A DNA stretch of 64,000 nt, from contig CANXME010001985.1 in assembly GCA_948144175.1 (NCBI GenBank), positions 558,001 to 622,000 of the forward strand, read 5' to 3'. Numbering within the stretch: the first letter of the stretch is position 1; each line of letters begins with the position of its first letter. The stretch is from Closterium sp. NIES-65. Its lineage: Eukaryota; Streptophyta; Zygnematophyceae; Desmidiales; Closteriaceae. This document shows, piece by piece, positions 10,180 to 21,985 of the stretch. A program made the position numbers and the translations under genes. The notes under the pieces were generated by a model. That model did no database searches and was not told the DNA's origin. It saw only the letters and a list, made by a program, of their open reading frames with translations.

Positions 10180-13100
10180 TCAAGAAGTGAGCAAGTGAGG
10201 CAAGACAGGCACAAGACCCAACTGCGTGCAGCAACGCTGATGATCACAAGGCGCAAGTGCCTTGGTGAAGACATCAGCAGTGTTGGCCTCAGAAGCCACG
10301 TACGCAAGTCGCAACTGTCCACGCTGCTGTAGCTCACGAGCAAGAAAGTAGCGGAGAGCAATGTGCTTTGTCCTGTGCTCCAGTCGCTGCTCTCGACACA
10401 AGGCCAGCATGGCCTTGTTGTCTACGTACAGGACTGGAGGAGAACGAGGCGGCTCTCCAAGGTCGGTCAGCAGGTAGGTGAGCCAGCGTAACTCCTGTGC
10501 AGCCATAGCCCCAGCGTAGATCTCAGCCTCACAACTGGAGCCGAGAACAGAAGACGAGCGGGTAGCCCGCCACGAAACAGAGCCGGAACCAAGGCTGAAG
10601 GTGAAACCCTATGACGACCGCTGCGTAGCCTGGTCGTCAGCCCAAGAAGCGTCCGCGTGCCCAGTGAGGACCACTGGACTGCGCCCTCCAAGCACTAGCC
10701 CCATGCCCGACGTACTGCACAAGTAGCGCAACACCCTCTTCGCTGCAGCCATGTGCTCTGGTCGGTGTCTCCCAGGAGCAACATAGCGTGCGAGAATGCT
10801 AAGAGGGTATGCAAGGTCAGGTCGTGTGCAGGTCATTAGGTACATGAGGCAGCCAACAAGCTCTGCATACGGGCCACTCGACTCTACGGACTCATCCGAA
10901 GGCAGAGCTGAGAGCGAGTGGCGAGTAGGTAGAGGAGTGGCTTGAGGCGAGGAGTACGTGAAGCCGAAGCGCTGAAGGACCTGCTGCACCATGTGTGACT
11001 GAGTCAGGGTAATGGTGCGGCGTGCTCTGTCCCGGGTGATGTGCAAGCCAAGGTAGCTGCGCAGTTCACACAGGTCAGTGCACGTGTGTCTCTTCTGCAG
11101 CTCGGACTTCACGTAGGCGAGTCCAGCAGTGTCAGCTGTGGCAAAGACCAAGTCGTCGACGTACACGAGGATGTAGAACGGCGGCAGAGAGGTGTCGGTG
11201 CGTAGAAACAGCGACGGGTCGGCAGTAGAAGGAGCAAACCCGAGTGCCGCTAGCGTAGTCCTCAGTGTGTCGTGCCACTCACGTGGCGCCTGGCGGAGAC
11301 CGTAGACTGGACGCCGGAGACTCCACTGGGTACCAGGAGGGAAAGACCCAGTGAAGCCAGGTGGGCGACGCAGCCAGATCTCCTCGTGCAGGCTGCCCTG
11401 CAAGAAAGCTGTGCTGAAGTCGAGAGAGTGCAGCTCGTAGTCACGGTGAGCAGCAACGTGCAGCAGTACCCGAAGAGTGGTCATCTTCGGGGTGGGGGAG
11501 AAGGTCTGAAAGTAGTCAACTCCCTGCCGCTGACTGAAGCCACGAGCCACGTAACGTGCCTTGAAGACAGGCGAAGAACCCGGCAGCCGCTTCACCCTGA
11601 ATATCCACATGCCACTGACGATGTTCGCCCCAGGAGGGGGGACAGCGTCAACGTAGGTGCCTGTGGACTTCCAGGAAGCCATCTCTACATCCATAGCTGC
11701 CTGCCAGTGAGAGGAGTAGGGACCCTCTATCGCCTCCGCGTAAGAGCGCGGAGTCGGGATGTCAAGTGCATCCGGGTCTCCCTCAGGGGGTAGCAGTACA
11801 GACGCGAGATGAGGTGAAGCAGCGGCCAGACACTGGAACTCCTCCTGCCTGTCCTCAAGGACGTCCGTGCCAAGGGCACACTCACCCCCGACGGACGGAG
11901 GACAGGCAGACTCAGACTCAGCGACAAGACTAGCAGCGTAGTCCAGACGATAGCGCGCAGCAAAGTTGACAAGCTCAGTGACAAGGGCAGACGCAGCAGA
12001 CGACTCGAAGGAAGGGTCAGTGACAGCAGTAGCAAGGAGATGCGTGACAGTAGGACTGGCAGCACGAAGAGAGTCCGACTCCGGGTCGGCAAGAGCAGGA
12101 AGAGAGGAAGCAGGAGGAGAAGGCAAAGGGGCACGCAGAGGAGCAGTGGACGGACGCAGAGACATCCGGTGCGTGCCAGGGACAGGAGGAGGACGCTGAC
12201 GCGAACCGCGACCACTAGTGCACGCAGTACGAACAGGTAGTGCTCCTGGTGCTGCTGGGGGTTCCGGAGCTGCTGGAGGTGCTGCTGGAGGTGCTGCTGG
12301 AGCGGGTACTCCTGCTGGAGGTACTGGTGCTGTCCCTGCTGTTTCTGGCGTCGCCACGCGGTCCCGACCGTACTTCGTTCCGCTCCTGCAGCATGTTCTT
12401 GGTCTTACACCTTCTCCTGGTCCTCCTCCTCCTCCCTTAGAGGGTCCACAGCCAGTCCCGACACAGTCACAGCTACAGCCTGCCTCCCCTTTGCCTGCTC
12501 CTTCTCCCTACGCTGGTCCGACTGGAGGTCTTACTAAGCGTCGTGAGCCTGCGTCTCGTCCTGCCACCCTCAGGAGCACTAGCTCCAGGAGAACCATCAG
12601 GCCCAGCAGCTCCAGTACCCACAGCACAAGCACCTCCGGGACGCGCTGCAGCAGCACCCTCTGCAGCCGAAGAACCTCCAGCACCAGCAGCACGCCTCCA
12701 GCGCCAGGCAAACCACTCACACAGCTCCTGTGGGGAGAGTGGCTCCCGGCGAGACGAAGCACCTCCAGGCGGAGAACCTCCAGGCTCAGCACCCTCAGGT
12801 AAAGCACCTCCAGGCCCAGCACCCCCAGGCTCAGCACCCCCAGACTCAGCACCCCCAGGCTCAGCACCCCGAGGCGTAGCACCCCCAGTACCAGCACCCC
12901 CTGTCTCAGCTCCCGCAGCAGCACCAGAGTCACCAGTGACCTCGACAGTCTCGACCGCGTCTACCTGGAACACACCTGGAGGGGCAGGACCCTGAGGGGG
13001 GAGGGGGTCTACCGGGGGGGGACCTGGTACCAAGAAGAGCGGGGGCGGGGCGAGGGACGGAGTGCGGTAGGGGAAGAGGCGGTAGTAGGGTACCGACTCG

Positions 13101-15982
13101 TCGAACGTGACGTCCTGGGAGGACAGAACACGTCGAGAGGTGGGGTGGTAGAACTGCCACCCAGGGGCGTCGGGGGGGAACCCCAGGAAGACGCAGGGAG
13201 CAGCGCGAGGGGACAGCTTGTCCGCAGACAAGTCGCGGACAAACGCCCGAGATCCCCAGACCCGGAACGCCGACGCATCGCCAGCCTTCCCCGTTCACAG
13301 CAGGGCTGGGGAGGTCTCCGGCCTGGAGACCCTGGGGTGGAGGTTGATCTGATGCGCCGCGTACCTGACCGCAAACGGCCACAGAAAATGGGGGGCAGCC
13401 GCATGCATCATAGACGTACGAGCGACGTCCATGACCATGCCAATGCGGCGCTCTGCAATCCCATTTTGCTGCGGTGAGTCCGGAAGCGTGAAGGTCTGGC
13501 GGATGCCTCACACACGACAGAAGGCACGCAGAAGGCCAGAGGAGAACTCTCCGCCTCTGTCCGAGTGCAGACGCAACACAGGAAAGTCCGAGCCAAAGCT
13601 CTGCCTGAGCTGGAGACGAGCTGCGCGGATCCAGTCGATCAGCACCTCAGTGACATCACCCTTGCTGCGCAAGGGGAAGACTGTGGTGTAACGCGAGTAG
13701 TCGGCAACCACCAACAGGAAGTAGCGCTCGTGACCGAGTCCACGGACGCGGGCAGGGCCCCACACGTCCATGTGAAGCGTCTGCAATGGAGCCTCTGTCG
13801 GAGGAAACTGGGAGGAGTGAGGGGCAGCACGCTGACGCCCCTTGACACAGGGGACACAGGCAGGACCAGGGCCCTGAGGAAGGGGAGGGAGGGACCGGGG
13901 GAGACCAGACACAAGAAGACGGGAGGCCATGCCTCTGAGCCGAAGCAGAGAGGGGTGGCCAAGGCGGTGGTGCCAGAGGAGGGTCTCGTGAGACAGACGG
14001 CGACACGAACAGGGGGCAGACTCAGGACCAGAACTGGACGCTGCAGCAAACACCTGACCAGACGAAGGGACTCTACCAGACTCAGCACCTGGAGGAGAAG
14101 CAGTGGTCAGTGTGTTCAGGCTCGACCCTGGCTGACGTGTAAACGTAGCCAGGTGGCAACTTGTGCTAGCCTCTGTGTAGTGTGTCACCCACTGACGAGC
14201 AGGAGTGAACTGGTGGACACCCACATCCTGTAGGTCAGCACCACTCACCAGGTTCGTAGAGAACGAGGGGAGGTAGAGACCAGTCAGGGTGCCAGAGGGA
14301 GCCGCCGGACACGGGAGGACTGTGGAGAAACGAGACAGGACAGGACCCCCAGAGGGGTCAGCCAGGGACACCGCAACCGGCCGACTAAGCGGCGTGAGAG
14401 TGGTGCGGTCCCGAAAGAAGGAGCGAGACGCCCCAGAGTCAAGGGTGGAGGTGTGAGAGGCCGAAGCCGACACAGTACCTGAGAGTGCAGACTCACTAGT
14501 ACCTGAGAGCACAAACGCACTGGCACCTGGAGCAGCAGCCTCACTGGGACCTGACGCAGCAGTACCAATGCCCGGGTCGGGCGGGAAACACCGGTAACAG
14601 TCACCCTCATCACTAACAGTCACAGCATACATGGCAGCAAGGATAGCATCAAAGTCAAGATCAAAGATAGCTACACCAGCCATAGACAGCTCTCCCCAGC
14701 GGGGGATCTCAGAGGCCTCCGGAAACTGCTGACGCCAAGCGTCGGTCAAGCGGGCAAAGCAGCGGCGGGCGGTGTGGGTGCCCCCACACTGCTCACCCGC
14801 GCGGTCGCCGGTGCGAAGGACGTAGGTGCAGGGACCGAACGCCCCACCACGCTGACGCTGCGAGTACCACTTACGGAGCTGCTGAGGGGTGGGGACGTCG
14901 CGAGAGCGCTGCTGCTGCTGCTGGCGCTGACCACCCCCAGTGCTGCTCCGCTGGGACGAGCCACTCCGACCACCTCCACCACCGCCACCCCCGCCTCCGC
15001 CGCCACCGCCGCCACCGCCACCCTCACCCCCGCCGCTCCCACCGCCACCTCCGCCACCACCTCCGCCGCCGCCTCCGCCTCCACTGCCGCCACCAGTACC
15101 TCCACTCCCGCCACCACCTCCACCGCCACCCCCACTCCCCCCGCCGCCCCCACCTCCTCCGCCACCGCCCCCGCTAGCTCCACCCGCTCCCTTGCCCCCC
15201 TTGCCCCTGCCAGAGCGGCGCCTACCGCTGGGGGCAGACGCCGCATCGACCGACTCCAAACCAACGAGGTCGGCCGCAGCAGTAGAGGCGACAGAGGGTA
15301 ACAGGGGGGAGGGAGAACACCCCTCAAAGATGGGGGTGCGCGGGTCACCACGAGAGGCCCCTATAGCGACTATGCTCTTCTCGGCCGCTAGCAGGGACTT
15401 CTCAAGGAGGTCGACAGTGAGGGTGGTGGGACAGACAGAGAGAAACTGGTCCCTAACAGCACGAAGGGACTCAGGGAGACGGGTGACTAGAAAGTAGAGA
15501 GTGATGTACATGGGAGGGGGGTTCTCGGCGAGGAAGGCAGCATGAAGCGCAGCGCAGTAGCGAGTGTCACTAGCGCGGAGGTGGGTAAAGAGGTCAGCGA
15601 CTGTGGGAAAGGCAGCGAGGTCAGGGAAGAGGTACGGTAGCATGAGGCGGCTCAGCGTAGCGGAGGAAGGGGAGGAGTAACGCGCAACTACAGCGTCGTA
15701 CAAGGCCTGAGCGGTCTTGCACTGACTAAAGTGCGCACGCTCGGAGGAAGGGAGGTGGCGACGCACAGCAAGACGTGCAGCAGCATCGCGCGTGGCCCAG
15801 TTGGAGCGAACAGCGGGGTCAGCATCAGCAGGAGGGGCAGGGACAGCGCCAGAGACAAAGTCAAAGAGAGAAACCTCATCTATCGCATCGCACAGTAAGT
15901 ACAGCTGCAGGTCCTCAACCCAGACTGCAAAGTCAATGGCGCGACCCTCAGCGTCAAAAGCCAGGACACTGGGGGTGGCCAT
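10180..15982 (-). pseudogene. Element A gag-pol polyprotein, disrupted
   Basis: Start ATG at 15982 (MATPSVLAF...). N-terminal UBN2-type Gag is followed by a very long Gly-rich linker (about 14.94-15.19 kb) and a zinc-knuckle-like C-x13-C-x3-H-x4-C. Then come protease LDSGAS, GAG-pre-integrase HHRLGH...CVPC, and integrase D...D...E (MDVWGP, LHSDRGGEF, QQNGIAER). Reverse transcriptase (YVDDLVFA) and RNase H (GHADASWADD...SSCEAEIYA...YVDNKAM) follow, ending at 10180. Breaks: TGA at 13508-13510 where B and C have CGA (integrase), and TAG at 10609-10611 where B has CAG (RNase H). A 323-bp segment at 12239-12561 is inverted and shifts the frame between integrase and reverse transcriptase. The domain order defines Ty1/copia. 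Confidence 0.9.
12239..12561 (+). other. Inverted segment inside element A
   Basis: Elements B (about 51565-51908) and C carry this Gly/Ala/Pro-rich stretch, ending in RREPASR, in the same direction as the rest of Pol. In A the same sequence lies in the opposite direction to the surrounding gene. Sense order resumes exactly on both sides (GSPGASAPEGG before, TSGRGSRQRPP after). Breakpoints are placed to within a few bases by comparison with B. Confidence 0.85.
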
Positions 15983-17008
15983 GATAGCAGCTGACAGTCT
16001 CACCGGGCAGGAAGAGTCGGGTAGCTCAGCGGCACAGCAACACGGCAGCACAGCAGCTGCGCCCGCCCAGGAGCAGCAGCAGCCCCACAGGAGCAGGAGC
16101 TCGGCTCCTCGGGCGGCTCGGGCGGCTCGGGCGGCTCGGGCGGCTCGGGCGGCGCGGGCGTCTCGCGGGCGGCTCACGGGCGGCTCGCGGGCGGCGGACG
16201 GGCGGCCGCACGGGCGGTTGGGGCGGCTCGCGGGCGGCTGCACGGGCGGTTGGGGCGGCTCGCGGGCGATTCACGGGCGGCTGCACGGGCGGCTGGGGCG
16301 GCGAGCGGGCGGCTCACGGGCGGCTGCACTGGCGGCCCGGGCGGCTCACGGGCCTCTGGGGCGGCTCGCACGCTGCTCACGGGCGGCTGCACTGGCGGCC
16401 GTATGGGTAGGTGCACTGGCGGGTGCACGGGCGACCGCACGGGTAGGTGCACGGGCGGGTGCACGGGCGACCGCACGGGTAGGTGGACGGGCAGGTGCAC
16501 GGGCGGGTGCACGGGCGGCTGCACGGGCGGTCACACGGGCGGCTGCACGGGCCGCTCACGGGCGGCTAAGGGCGGCTGCACTGGCGGCACGCCGGGCGGC
16601 AGCACGGGCGGCTTGACGGGCTGCGTGTCGAGCGGCTGAGGGCGACGCACAGGCGGCGCACGGGCAACGCGGCGGGCGGCTAGCGGACGTAGGGCGGCTA
16701 GCGGGCGTCGCGTCGGGCAGCTCACGCGAGCTAGCGGGCGTCGGGCGGCTAGCACTAGGGCGGCGCGTCGGGCGGCGCTAGGGCGGCGCGTCGGGCAGCG
16801 CTAGGACGGCGCGTCGGGCGGCGCTAGGGCGGCGCTATGGTGGCGCTCAGTCCTAGGGCGAGCGGCGCGCTAGGGCGGGCAGCGGACGAGCGCTAGGGCG
16901 CTAGGGGCGGCGCTCAGGCTCTAGGGCGGGCGGCGCGCTAGAAGCTAGGGCAGGAAAAAATAAATTTCGAGGTGGTGGGCCCTAAGCACAGTTCCCACAG
17001 GGGAACCT
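15983..17008 (-). repeat. GC-rich leader of element A with degenerate CGGGCGGC repeats
   Basis: Untranslated leader between primer-binding site and Gag start. It is made of imperfect tandem units around CGGGCGGCTCACGGGCGG, then a looser GCTAGGGCGGCG array nearer the primer-binding site. Sisters B and C have leaders of similar length but different repeat units. Open frames here come from composition. Confidence 0.8.
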
Positions 17009-17019
17009 GCTCGATACCA

Positions 17020-17151
17020 TGAGAAGAAGTGAACGAGAATGAATGAATTATGAATGAAGTGAGTACAAATAGGAAACCCTAATTGGGTTGTACCCCCTAT
17101 GGGATACCCCACTATAGCCTACACAAATAAGTAAGCTATAATGTTCTGACA
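17020..17151 (-). repeat. 5' LTR of element A
   Basis: 132 bp, adjacent to the primer-binding site at 17009-17019 and followed by the right target-site duplication ACAAA. Confidence 0.92.
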
Positions 17152-17156
17152 ACAAA

Positions 17157-19079
17157 ATCCGTCTGATGGTTTGAAAATCAGACACGTTTTTTAATATTCA
17201 TATGATTTTTCACACAAATTGTTTATGCTCATATGACTTTCCAGACAAACCATTTCTGCTCATCTGAAAAATAAGACCACGGGCTAATAGTCCATCTGAG
17301 TATTCAGACAGCGAGTGTAATTTCGTCTGAGACACAGAAGTTCCGAAGCGTGTAAAGAGCTGGACATCGTATAGATAGAGGGTATTGTAAAGTAGCTTAG
17401 TCCCCTGTGTTTTGGTCCTCGTGACGAAGGTCAGGGTTCGATTCCTTCTGCCACCACTGCGTTCGAAACTTTGCTTTGCACATGAAAAGGTTATCCCTTA
17501 GAAAAATCAGTCAAGTGTATATGTTTAGTCTAAAAATTCAGACAAGGGCCATTGTTTCATCTGAAAAATCAGACCATCTAAGATTGCTCGTATTTCCTTC
17601 AGACAAAAAGTTTTCTCCAACTTTTTTTCAGACGGGCCAAAAACCTAGCCAGAGCCTTGGCTCTTTCCCTGCAAGTGCGATGAGTCGGACTCGAAGGATT
17701 CGGTTTCATTCCCGTGGGTTGCACGCGGTAGTCGGACTCGGAATGAAACTCAGGATTGCTTATGTTTTATTTGCTTGCACGTGGTAAAAGTCGGACCAGG
17801 GTTGAAATCAATTATTTATTTTCGTGCGTTGCACACAAATTTCCATGCAAGCTTTGAGCTGGAGTGGGAGGAATGAAGCTTAGGAACACACTATACGATT
17901 AGAATTCGTATTTCTACGCTGCTTGGCATAGGGACAGAACTCGAGGGGTGGGAATCGCTAAGTTCACGATGGCAAAACCCCACCCACAAATTCGATAGTG
18001 AGTGGTGGGAGTTGGAGCCAAAGGGGTAGAACTTGTGTGGTTGAACACCAGTGCGTGGGGGTGGATTGTTTTTTTTTTTTTTTTTTTTGGGTTGCGTACC
18101 AACCCTATACATTTGGTAGCACTTTTTGGTCGACTCGAATGAACAGTGCAGTTTTTGTAATTTTCCCAACGTTTAAAACCCTCATTTTTACGTTTTCAAA
18201 ACGAGTGCTCCAAAGTTGTGGACATGACGAAAGCACTGATACAAGAGTCCCCCAAAAACAGGCCCTCAGATTAGTTTTTGGCCTGTCTGATTCGTCAGAC
18301 TAGTACACAATTTTAGTCTGAAAATCTCAGAGTTGGTATAAAAAAAAGGTTGAAATTTCAGAGTGTCCTAAAAAAAAAGTCTGATCATTCAAAAACAATG
18401 TATTCAATGTTTCATCGGAATGTAATCAATGTTTCATTCATCTGCTACCGAAACACACAACACTAAGGGGATTTCCGATAAAACATGCTATGACAGGGCG
18501 AATATATGTGTCAGGGCGAATATTGTGGTGCGAAAGAGCGAATCTGCAATGTCAGGGCGAGTTTTCTGTGATTGGTCGAAAATTGTTGTGCTCTGACAGC
18601 GCAAATCTGTTGTGTCAGGGCGATTTCGCTATGATTGGGCGAAAATCATGTGCTGTAAGGCTCGGATTTGCTGTGTCAAGGCGATTTTGCGTTGACATTG
18701 CGAATCTGTTGTGACCCGTAAGTCCGAATCACGAGTCAAGGACGCGTCTGTACTCTAAATGATCAGAGTACACTCTCAGAAAACTCTGAACTCTCAGAGC
18801 TAGCCTTTAAAAAAGTCTGAAAATTACAGAGTTTGGGCCCAAAAAAGTCTGATTTTAACAGAGTACACTGGAAAAAAAAAATCTGAAATATCAGAGTTTT
18901 TTGTGCAAATCAGAGAAAAAAGTCTGACTTCGTAGGGCCTGCCCAAAAATGAAACCAAATGTAACCTTTCATTCCATAATCGTTGATAAATACGGCGAAT
19001 GGAACAATCGGTTGTCACGAAACACAATTGACGAGAAACATCCACTGGACGTGAACGCAAATCATGTGCAGCGCATCCA
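17157..19079. other. Gene-free AT-rich region with many TCTGA/TCAGA short inverted repeats
   Basis: No coding region was supported. Short segments of the type GTCTGA...TCAGAC or AGTCTGAAAATTACAGAG recur more than ten times (for example near 17162, 17568, 18278, 18318, 18800, 18885). A run of 20 T lies at 18069-18088. A looser repeat around GTGTCAGGGCGA spans 18490-18715. Confidence 0.55.
17393..17445 (+). other. tRNA-like A and B boxes (possible SINE or tRNA relic)
   Basis: TAGCTTAGTCC (17393-17403) resembles an A box, and GGTTCGATTCC (17435-17445) is a perfect B box, at tRNA-like spacing. The stretch after the B box, CTTCTGCCACC, finds no matching acceptor strand upstream, so this is not a good tRNA gene. 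Confidence 0.3.
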
Positions 19080-19084
19080 TTGAT

Positions 19085-19410
19085 CACGCGCAAAAACAAC
19101 ACATAACAACTAAGAGTGAATGCTAAAATGCATGGATGCTACACCAGAGATGGTTCCGGTATGCTAAGGCGAGCAACGCTGCCCCAACAACGATCCCCAC
19201 CTCAAATGCAGACCCGACACATTTTAACATCACACATCAGTTGCATAACACGTGCAAAAACAACACAAACAACTGTGAGTGGATGCTAAAATGCATCGGT
19301 GCTACAGTAGAGGTGGTTCCGGTATGCTAAGGCGAGCAACGCTGCCCCAACAACGATCCCCACCTCAAATGCAGACCCGACACACTTTAACATCACACCT
19401 CAGTTGCATA
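19085..19410 (+). repeat. 163-bp tandem duplication
   Basis: Two near-identical copies in direct orientation. GGTTCCGGTATGCTAAGGCG starts at 19152 and again at 19315. No coding content recognised. Confidence 0.85.
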
Positions 19411-19456
19411 TACAATACAAGGCACTTTAGCACACGCCTCGAGACAGACAGGTGCA

Positions 19457-19486
19457 AACAAACACACACACACACACACACACATA
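19457..19486 (+). repeat. (CA)n microsatellite
   Basis: An uninterrupted CA dinucleotide run, followed by CA-rich sequence to about 19560. Confidence 0.9.
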
Positions 19487-19728
19487 CCGTATATCACATA
19501 GGCGCACACGGGCACGTACATACGCACATGTACAACACACACTAACACACACGCAAACAAGCACAGATAGATACAAAGACCGTAATAAAGACACAACCGT
19601 CATGAATAAAATTCAGAAATGCAGAAATGATTGCTGGCCTATCCCACCTTCCCCTCCCTACAACCCTCCCTCCCTCCTTCCCTCATCTCCATCCCACTCC
19701 CTCCCTCATCTCCCTTCGCAGCTCATGC

Positions 19729-19966
19729 GCCCTGCACAAAGCAAAATCAGGGAAGTCAACACACACACGCCCTGCACAAAGCAAAACCAGAGAAGTCAAC
19801 ACACACACGCCCTGCACAAAGCAAAATCAGAGAAGTCAACACACACGCGCCCTGCACAAAGCAAAATCAGAGAAGTTAGCACACACGCGCCCTGCACAAA
19901 GCAAAAACAGAGACGTCAACACGCGCCCTGCACAAGCAAAAACCGAGAAGTCAACTCTCACACGCG
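19729..19966 (+). repeat. 40-bp tandem repeat
   Basis: About six copies; GCCCTGCACAAAGCAAAA recurs at 19729, 19769, 19809, 19849 and 19889, with the last unit shortened. Confidence 0.9.
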
Positions 19967-20304
19967 CCCTCTCACGCTCGCTCACGCGCTCTCTCACACG
20001 GAGTCTCACACGCTCTCTCACACGAACTCTCATGCGCTCTCTGACACTCCCTGACGTGCTCTCTCATGTGCACACTCAAGCGCTCTCACTCGCTCACTCC
20101 CGCGCTCTCTCACGCGCTCTCTCACGCGCTCTCTCATGCGCTCTCTCACGCGCGCTTTTACGCGCACTCTCACGCGCTCTCTCACGCGCGTTCTCACGCG
20201 CTCTCTCCTGCGCTCTTTGACGCACTCTCGCACACGCTCTCTCACGCTCTCTAACGCACTCTCACGCGCTCCGTCACGCGCTCCCTCACGCGCACTCCTT
20301 CGCA

Positions 20305-20392
<88 letters not shown>

Positions 20393-21540
20393 CTCTCTCT
20401 CTCTCTCTCATGCGCTCTCTCGCGCGCTCTCTTGCGTGCTCTCTCACTCGCTCTCTCGCTCGCACTCTCACTCGCCCTCTCACGCACTCTCTCACGCGCA
20501 CTCTCGCGCTCTCTCACATGCTCTCTCACGCAATCTCTCATGGGCTCTCACGCATTCCGTCGCACTCCCTCTCGCGCACTCTCTTGCGCATTCTCTCTCT
20601 CACGCGCTCTCTCACGTGCTCTTTCATGCAATCTATTACGCGGTCCTTCACGCGCTCTCTCACGCGCTCTCTCACACACTCTCTCACGCACTCTCTCACG
20701 CGCTCTCTGACACGCGCAGTCTCACGTGCTCTCTCACGTACTCTCTCACGCACTCTCTCACGCACTCTCTCACGCGCACTCTCATGGGCTCTCACGCACT
20801 CCCTCACGTGCTCTCTCTCGCGCACTCTCTTGCGCATTCCCTCGGTCACGCGCTCTTTCTCGCGCACTCCCACGCGCCTCTTACGCGCACTCCCACACGC
20901 TCTCTTATGCGCTCCCTCACGCGCTCTCTCACGCGCTCTCTCACGCGCACTCTCACGCGCACTCGCTCTCTCACGCGCTCCCTCGCGCGCTCTCTCACGT
21001 GCTCTTTGATGCAATCTCTTACGCGGTCCTTCACGCGCTCTCGCACGCTCTCTCACGCACTCTCTCACGCACTCTCTCACGCGCTCTCTGACACGTGCTC
21101 TATCACACGCTCTCTCACGCGCTCTCTCTCGCGCACTCTCTTGCGCATTCCCTCGGTCACACGCTTTTTCTCGCGCACTCCCACGCGCCTCTTACGCGCA
21201 CTCCCACGCGCTCTCTTACGCGCTCCCTCACGCGCTCTCGCATGCGCTCTCTCACGCGCTCTCTCACGCGCACTCTCACGCGCACTCGTTCTCTCACGTG
21301 CTCCCTCACGCGCTCTCTCACGTGCTCTTTGATGCAATCTCTTACGCGGTCCTTCACGCGCTCTCTCACGCTCTCTCACGCACTCTCTCACACACTCTCT
21401 CACGCGCTCTCTGACACGTGCTCTCTCACGCGCTCTCTCACGCGTTCTCTCACGCGCACTCTCACGCGCACTCGCTCTCTCACGCGCTCTCTCACGCACT
21501 CTCTCACGCACTCACTCGCTCTCTGACACGTGCTCTCTCA
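19967..21540 (+). repeat. CTCTCACGCG decamer satellite with an internal (CT)n block
   Basis: About 1.57 kb built from CTCTCACGCG and variants. A nearly pure CT run lies at about 20306-20410. Within it, longer blocks repeat: the stretch containing GCATTCCCTCGGTCAC occurs near 20835 and again near 21146, so there is higher-order structure of about 310 bp. All ORFs through it (up to 398 aa of Ser/Leu/Thr/Arg/His) are composition artefacts. Confidence 0.9.
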
Positions 21541-21780
21541 CTGCGTTCAGTTCAGTGTTGTTCGCAGAGCACAAGAGGGTGGTCAGAGTGTTAAGGATGG
21601 ATAAACAGGAACAAGCTTGGGCCGGTTGGATGAATGAATTAAATAATAAGTATTCTTACAACGTGCTGATCTAACTGCAGAGGCGCCTGAAGAATATTCA
21701 ACCAAGAATGCCAAATTGTCAGAAGCGCATTTCAGTCTTCCAGAAGCTGCTGTGAAGGAACTTGTTTGAAGACGTCTCAA

Positions 21781-21985
21781 ACAGTCATGGCTGTGTTAGG
21801 CCCTAACTCCCATCAGCAGTGCATTGTTCAACCACAGCAACTGCCATGGCAGCCACCCGCCCATTCAGCCTTCCTGAAGCTGGTGAAACGGAATAAAACA
21901 GTCATGGCTGTGTTAGGCCACAACTCCCATCAGCAGTGCATTGTTCAACCGCAGCAACAGCCATGGCAGCCACCCGCGCACTGAG
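21781..21985 (+). repeat. 117-bp tandem duplication overlapping the kinase 1 C-terminus
   Basis: CAGTCATGGCTGTGTTAGGC occurs at 21781 and 21898, and about 88 bases after it match. The right copy is the last 27 codons of the kinase gene with its stop; the left copy lies just beyond the stop. An imperfect palindrome, TTTGAAGACGTCTCAAA (21765-21781), touches the left copy. Confidence 0.85.

Larger units (their letters stand above)
9836..17151 (-). mobile_element. Ty1/copia element A, full length, defective
   Basis: Minus-strand element of 7316 bp, flanked by ACAAA duplications (9831-9835, 17152-17156). LTRs are 9836-9967 (3') and 17020-17151 (5'), 132 bp each with three differences. Primer-binding site TGGTATCGAGC (17009-17019, minus) lacks one base of the usual TGGTATCAGAGC. 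The polypurine end lies at about 9968-9990. Order on the minus strand is leader, Gag, protease, integrase, reverse transcriptase, RNase H, as in copia. Two nonsense codons and an internal inversion make it non-coding for a full Pol. Three LTR differences make it older than its sisters B and C. Confidence 0.93.

Noticed and set aside
12218..12802. Plus-strand 194-aa ORF within element A
   Set aside because: It is the inverted piece of the retrotransposon plus antisense sequence, not an independent gene.
17393..17445. Functional tRNA gene
   Set aside because: A- and B-box-like motifs are present, but no acceptor stem pairs with the 3' side.
20136..21511. Ser/Leu/Thr/Arg-rich ORFs up to 398 aa
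   Set aside because: Simple CTCTCACGCG satellite with biased composition; no start context, introns or motif.
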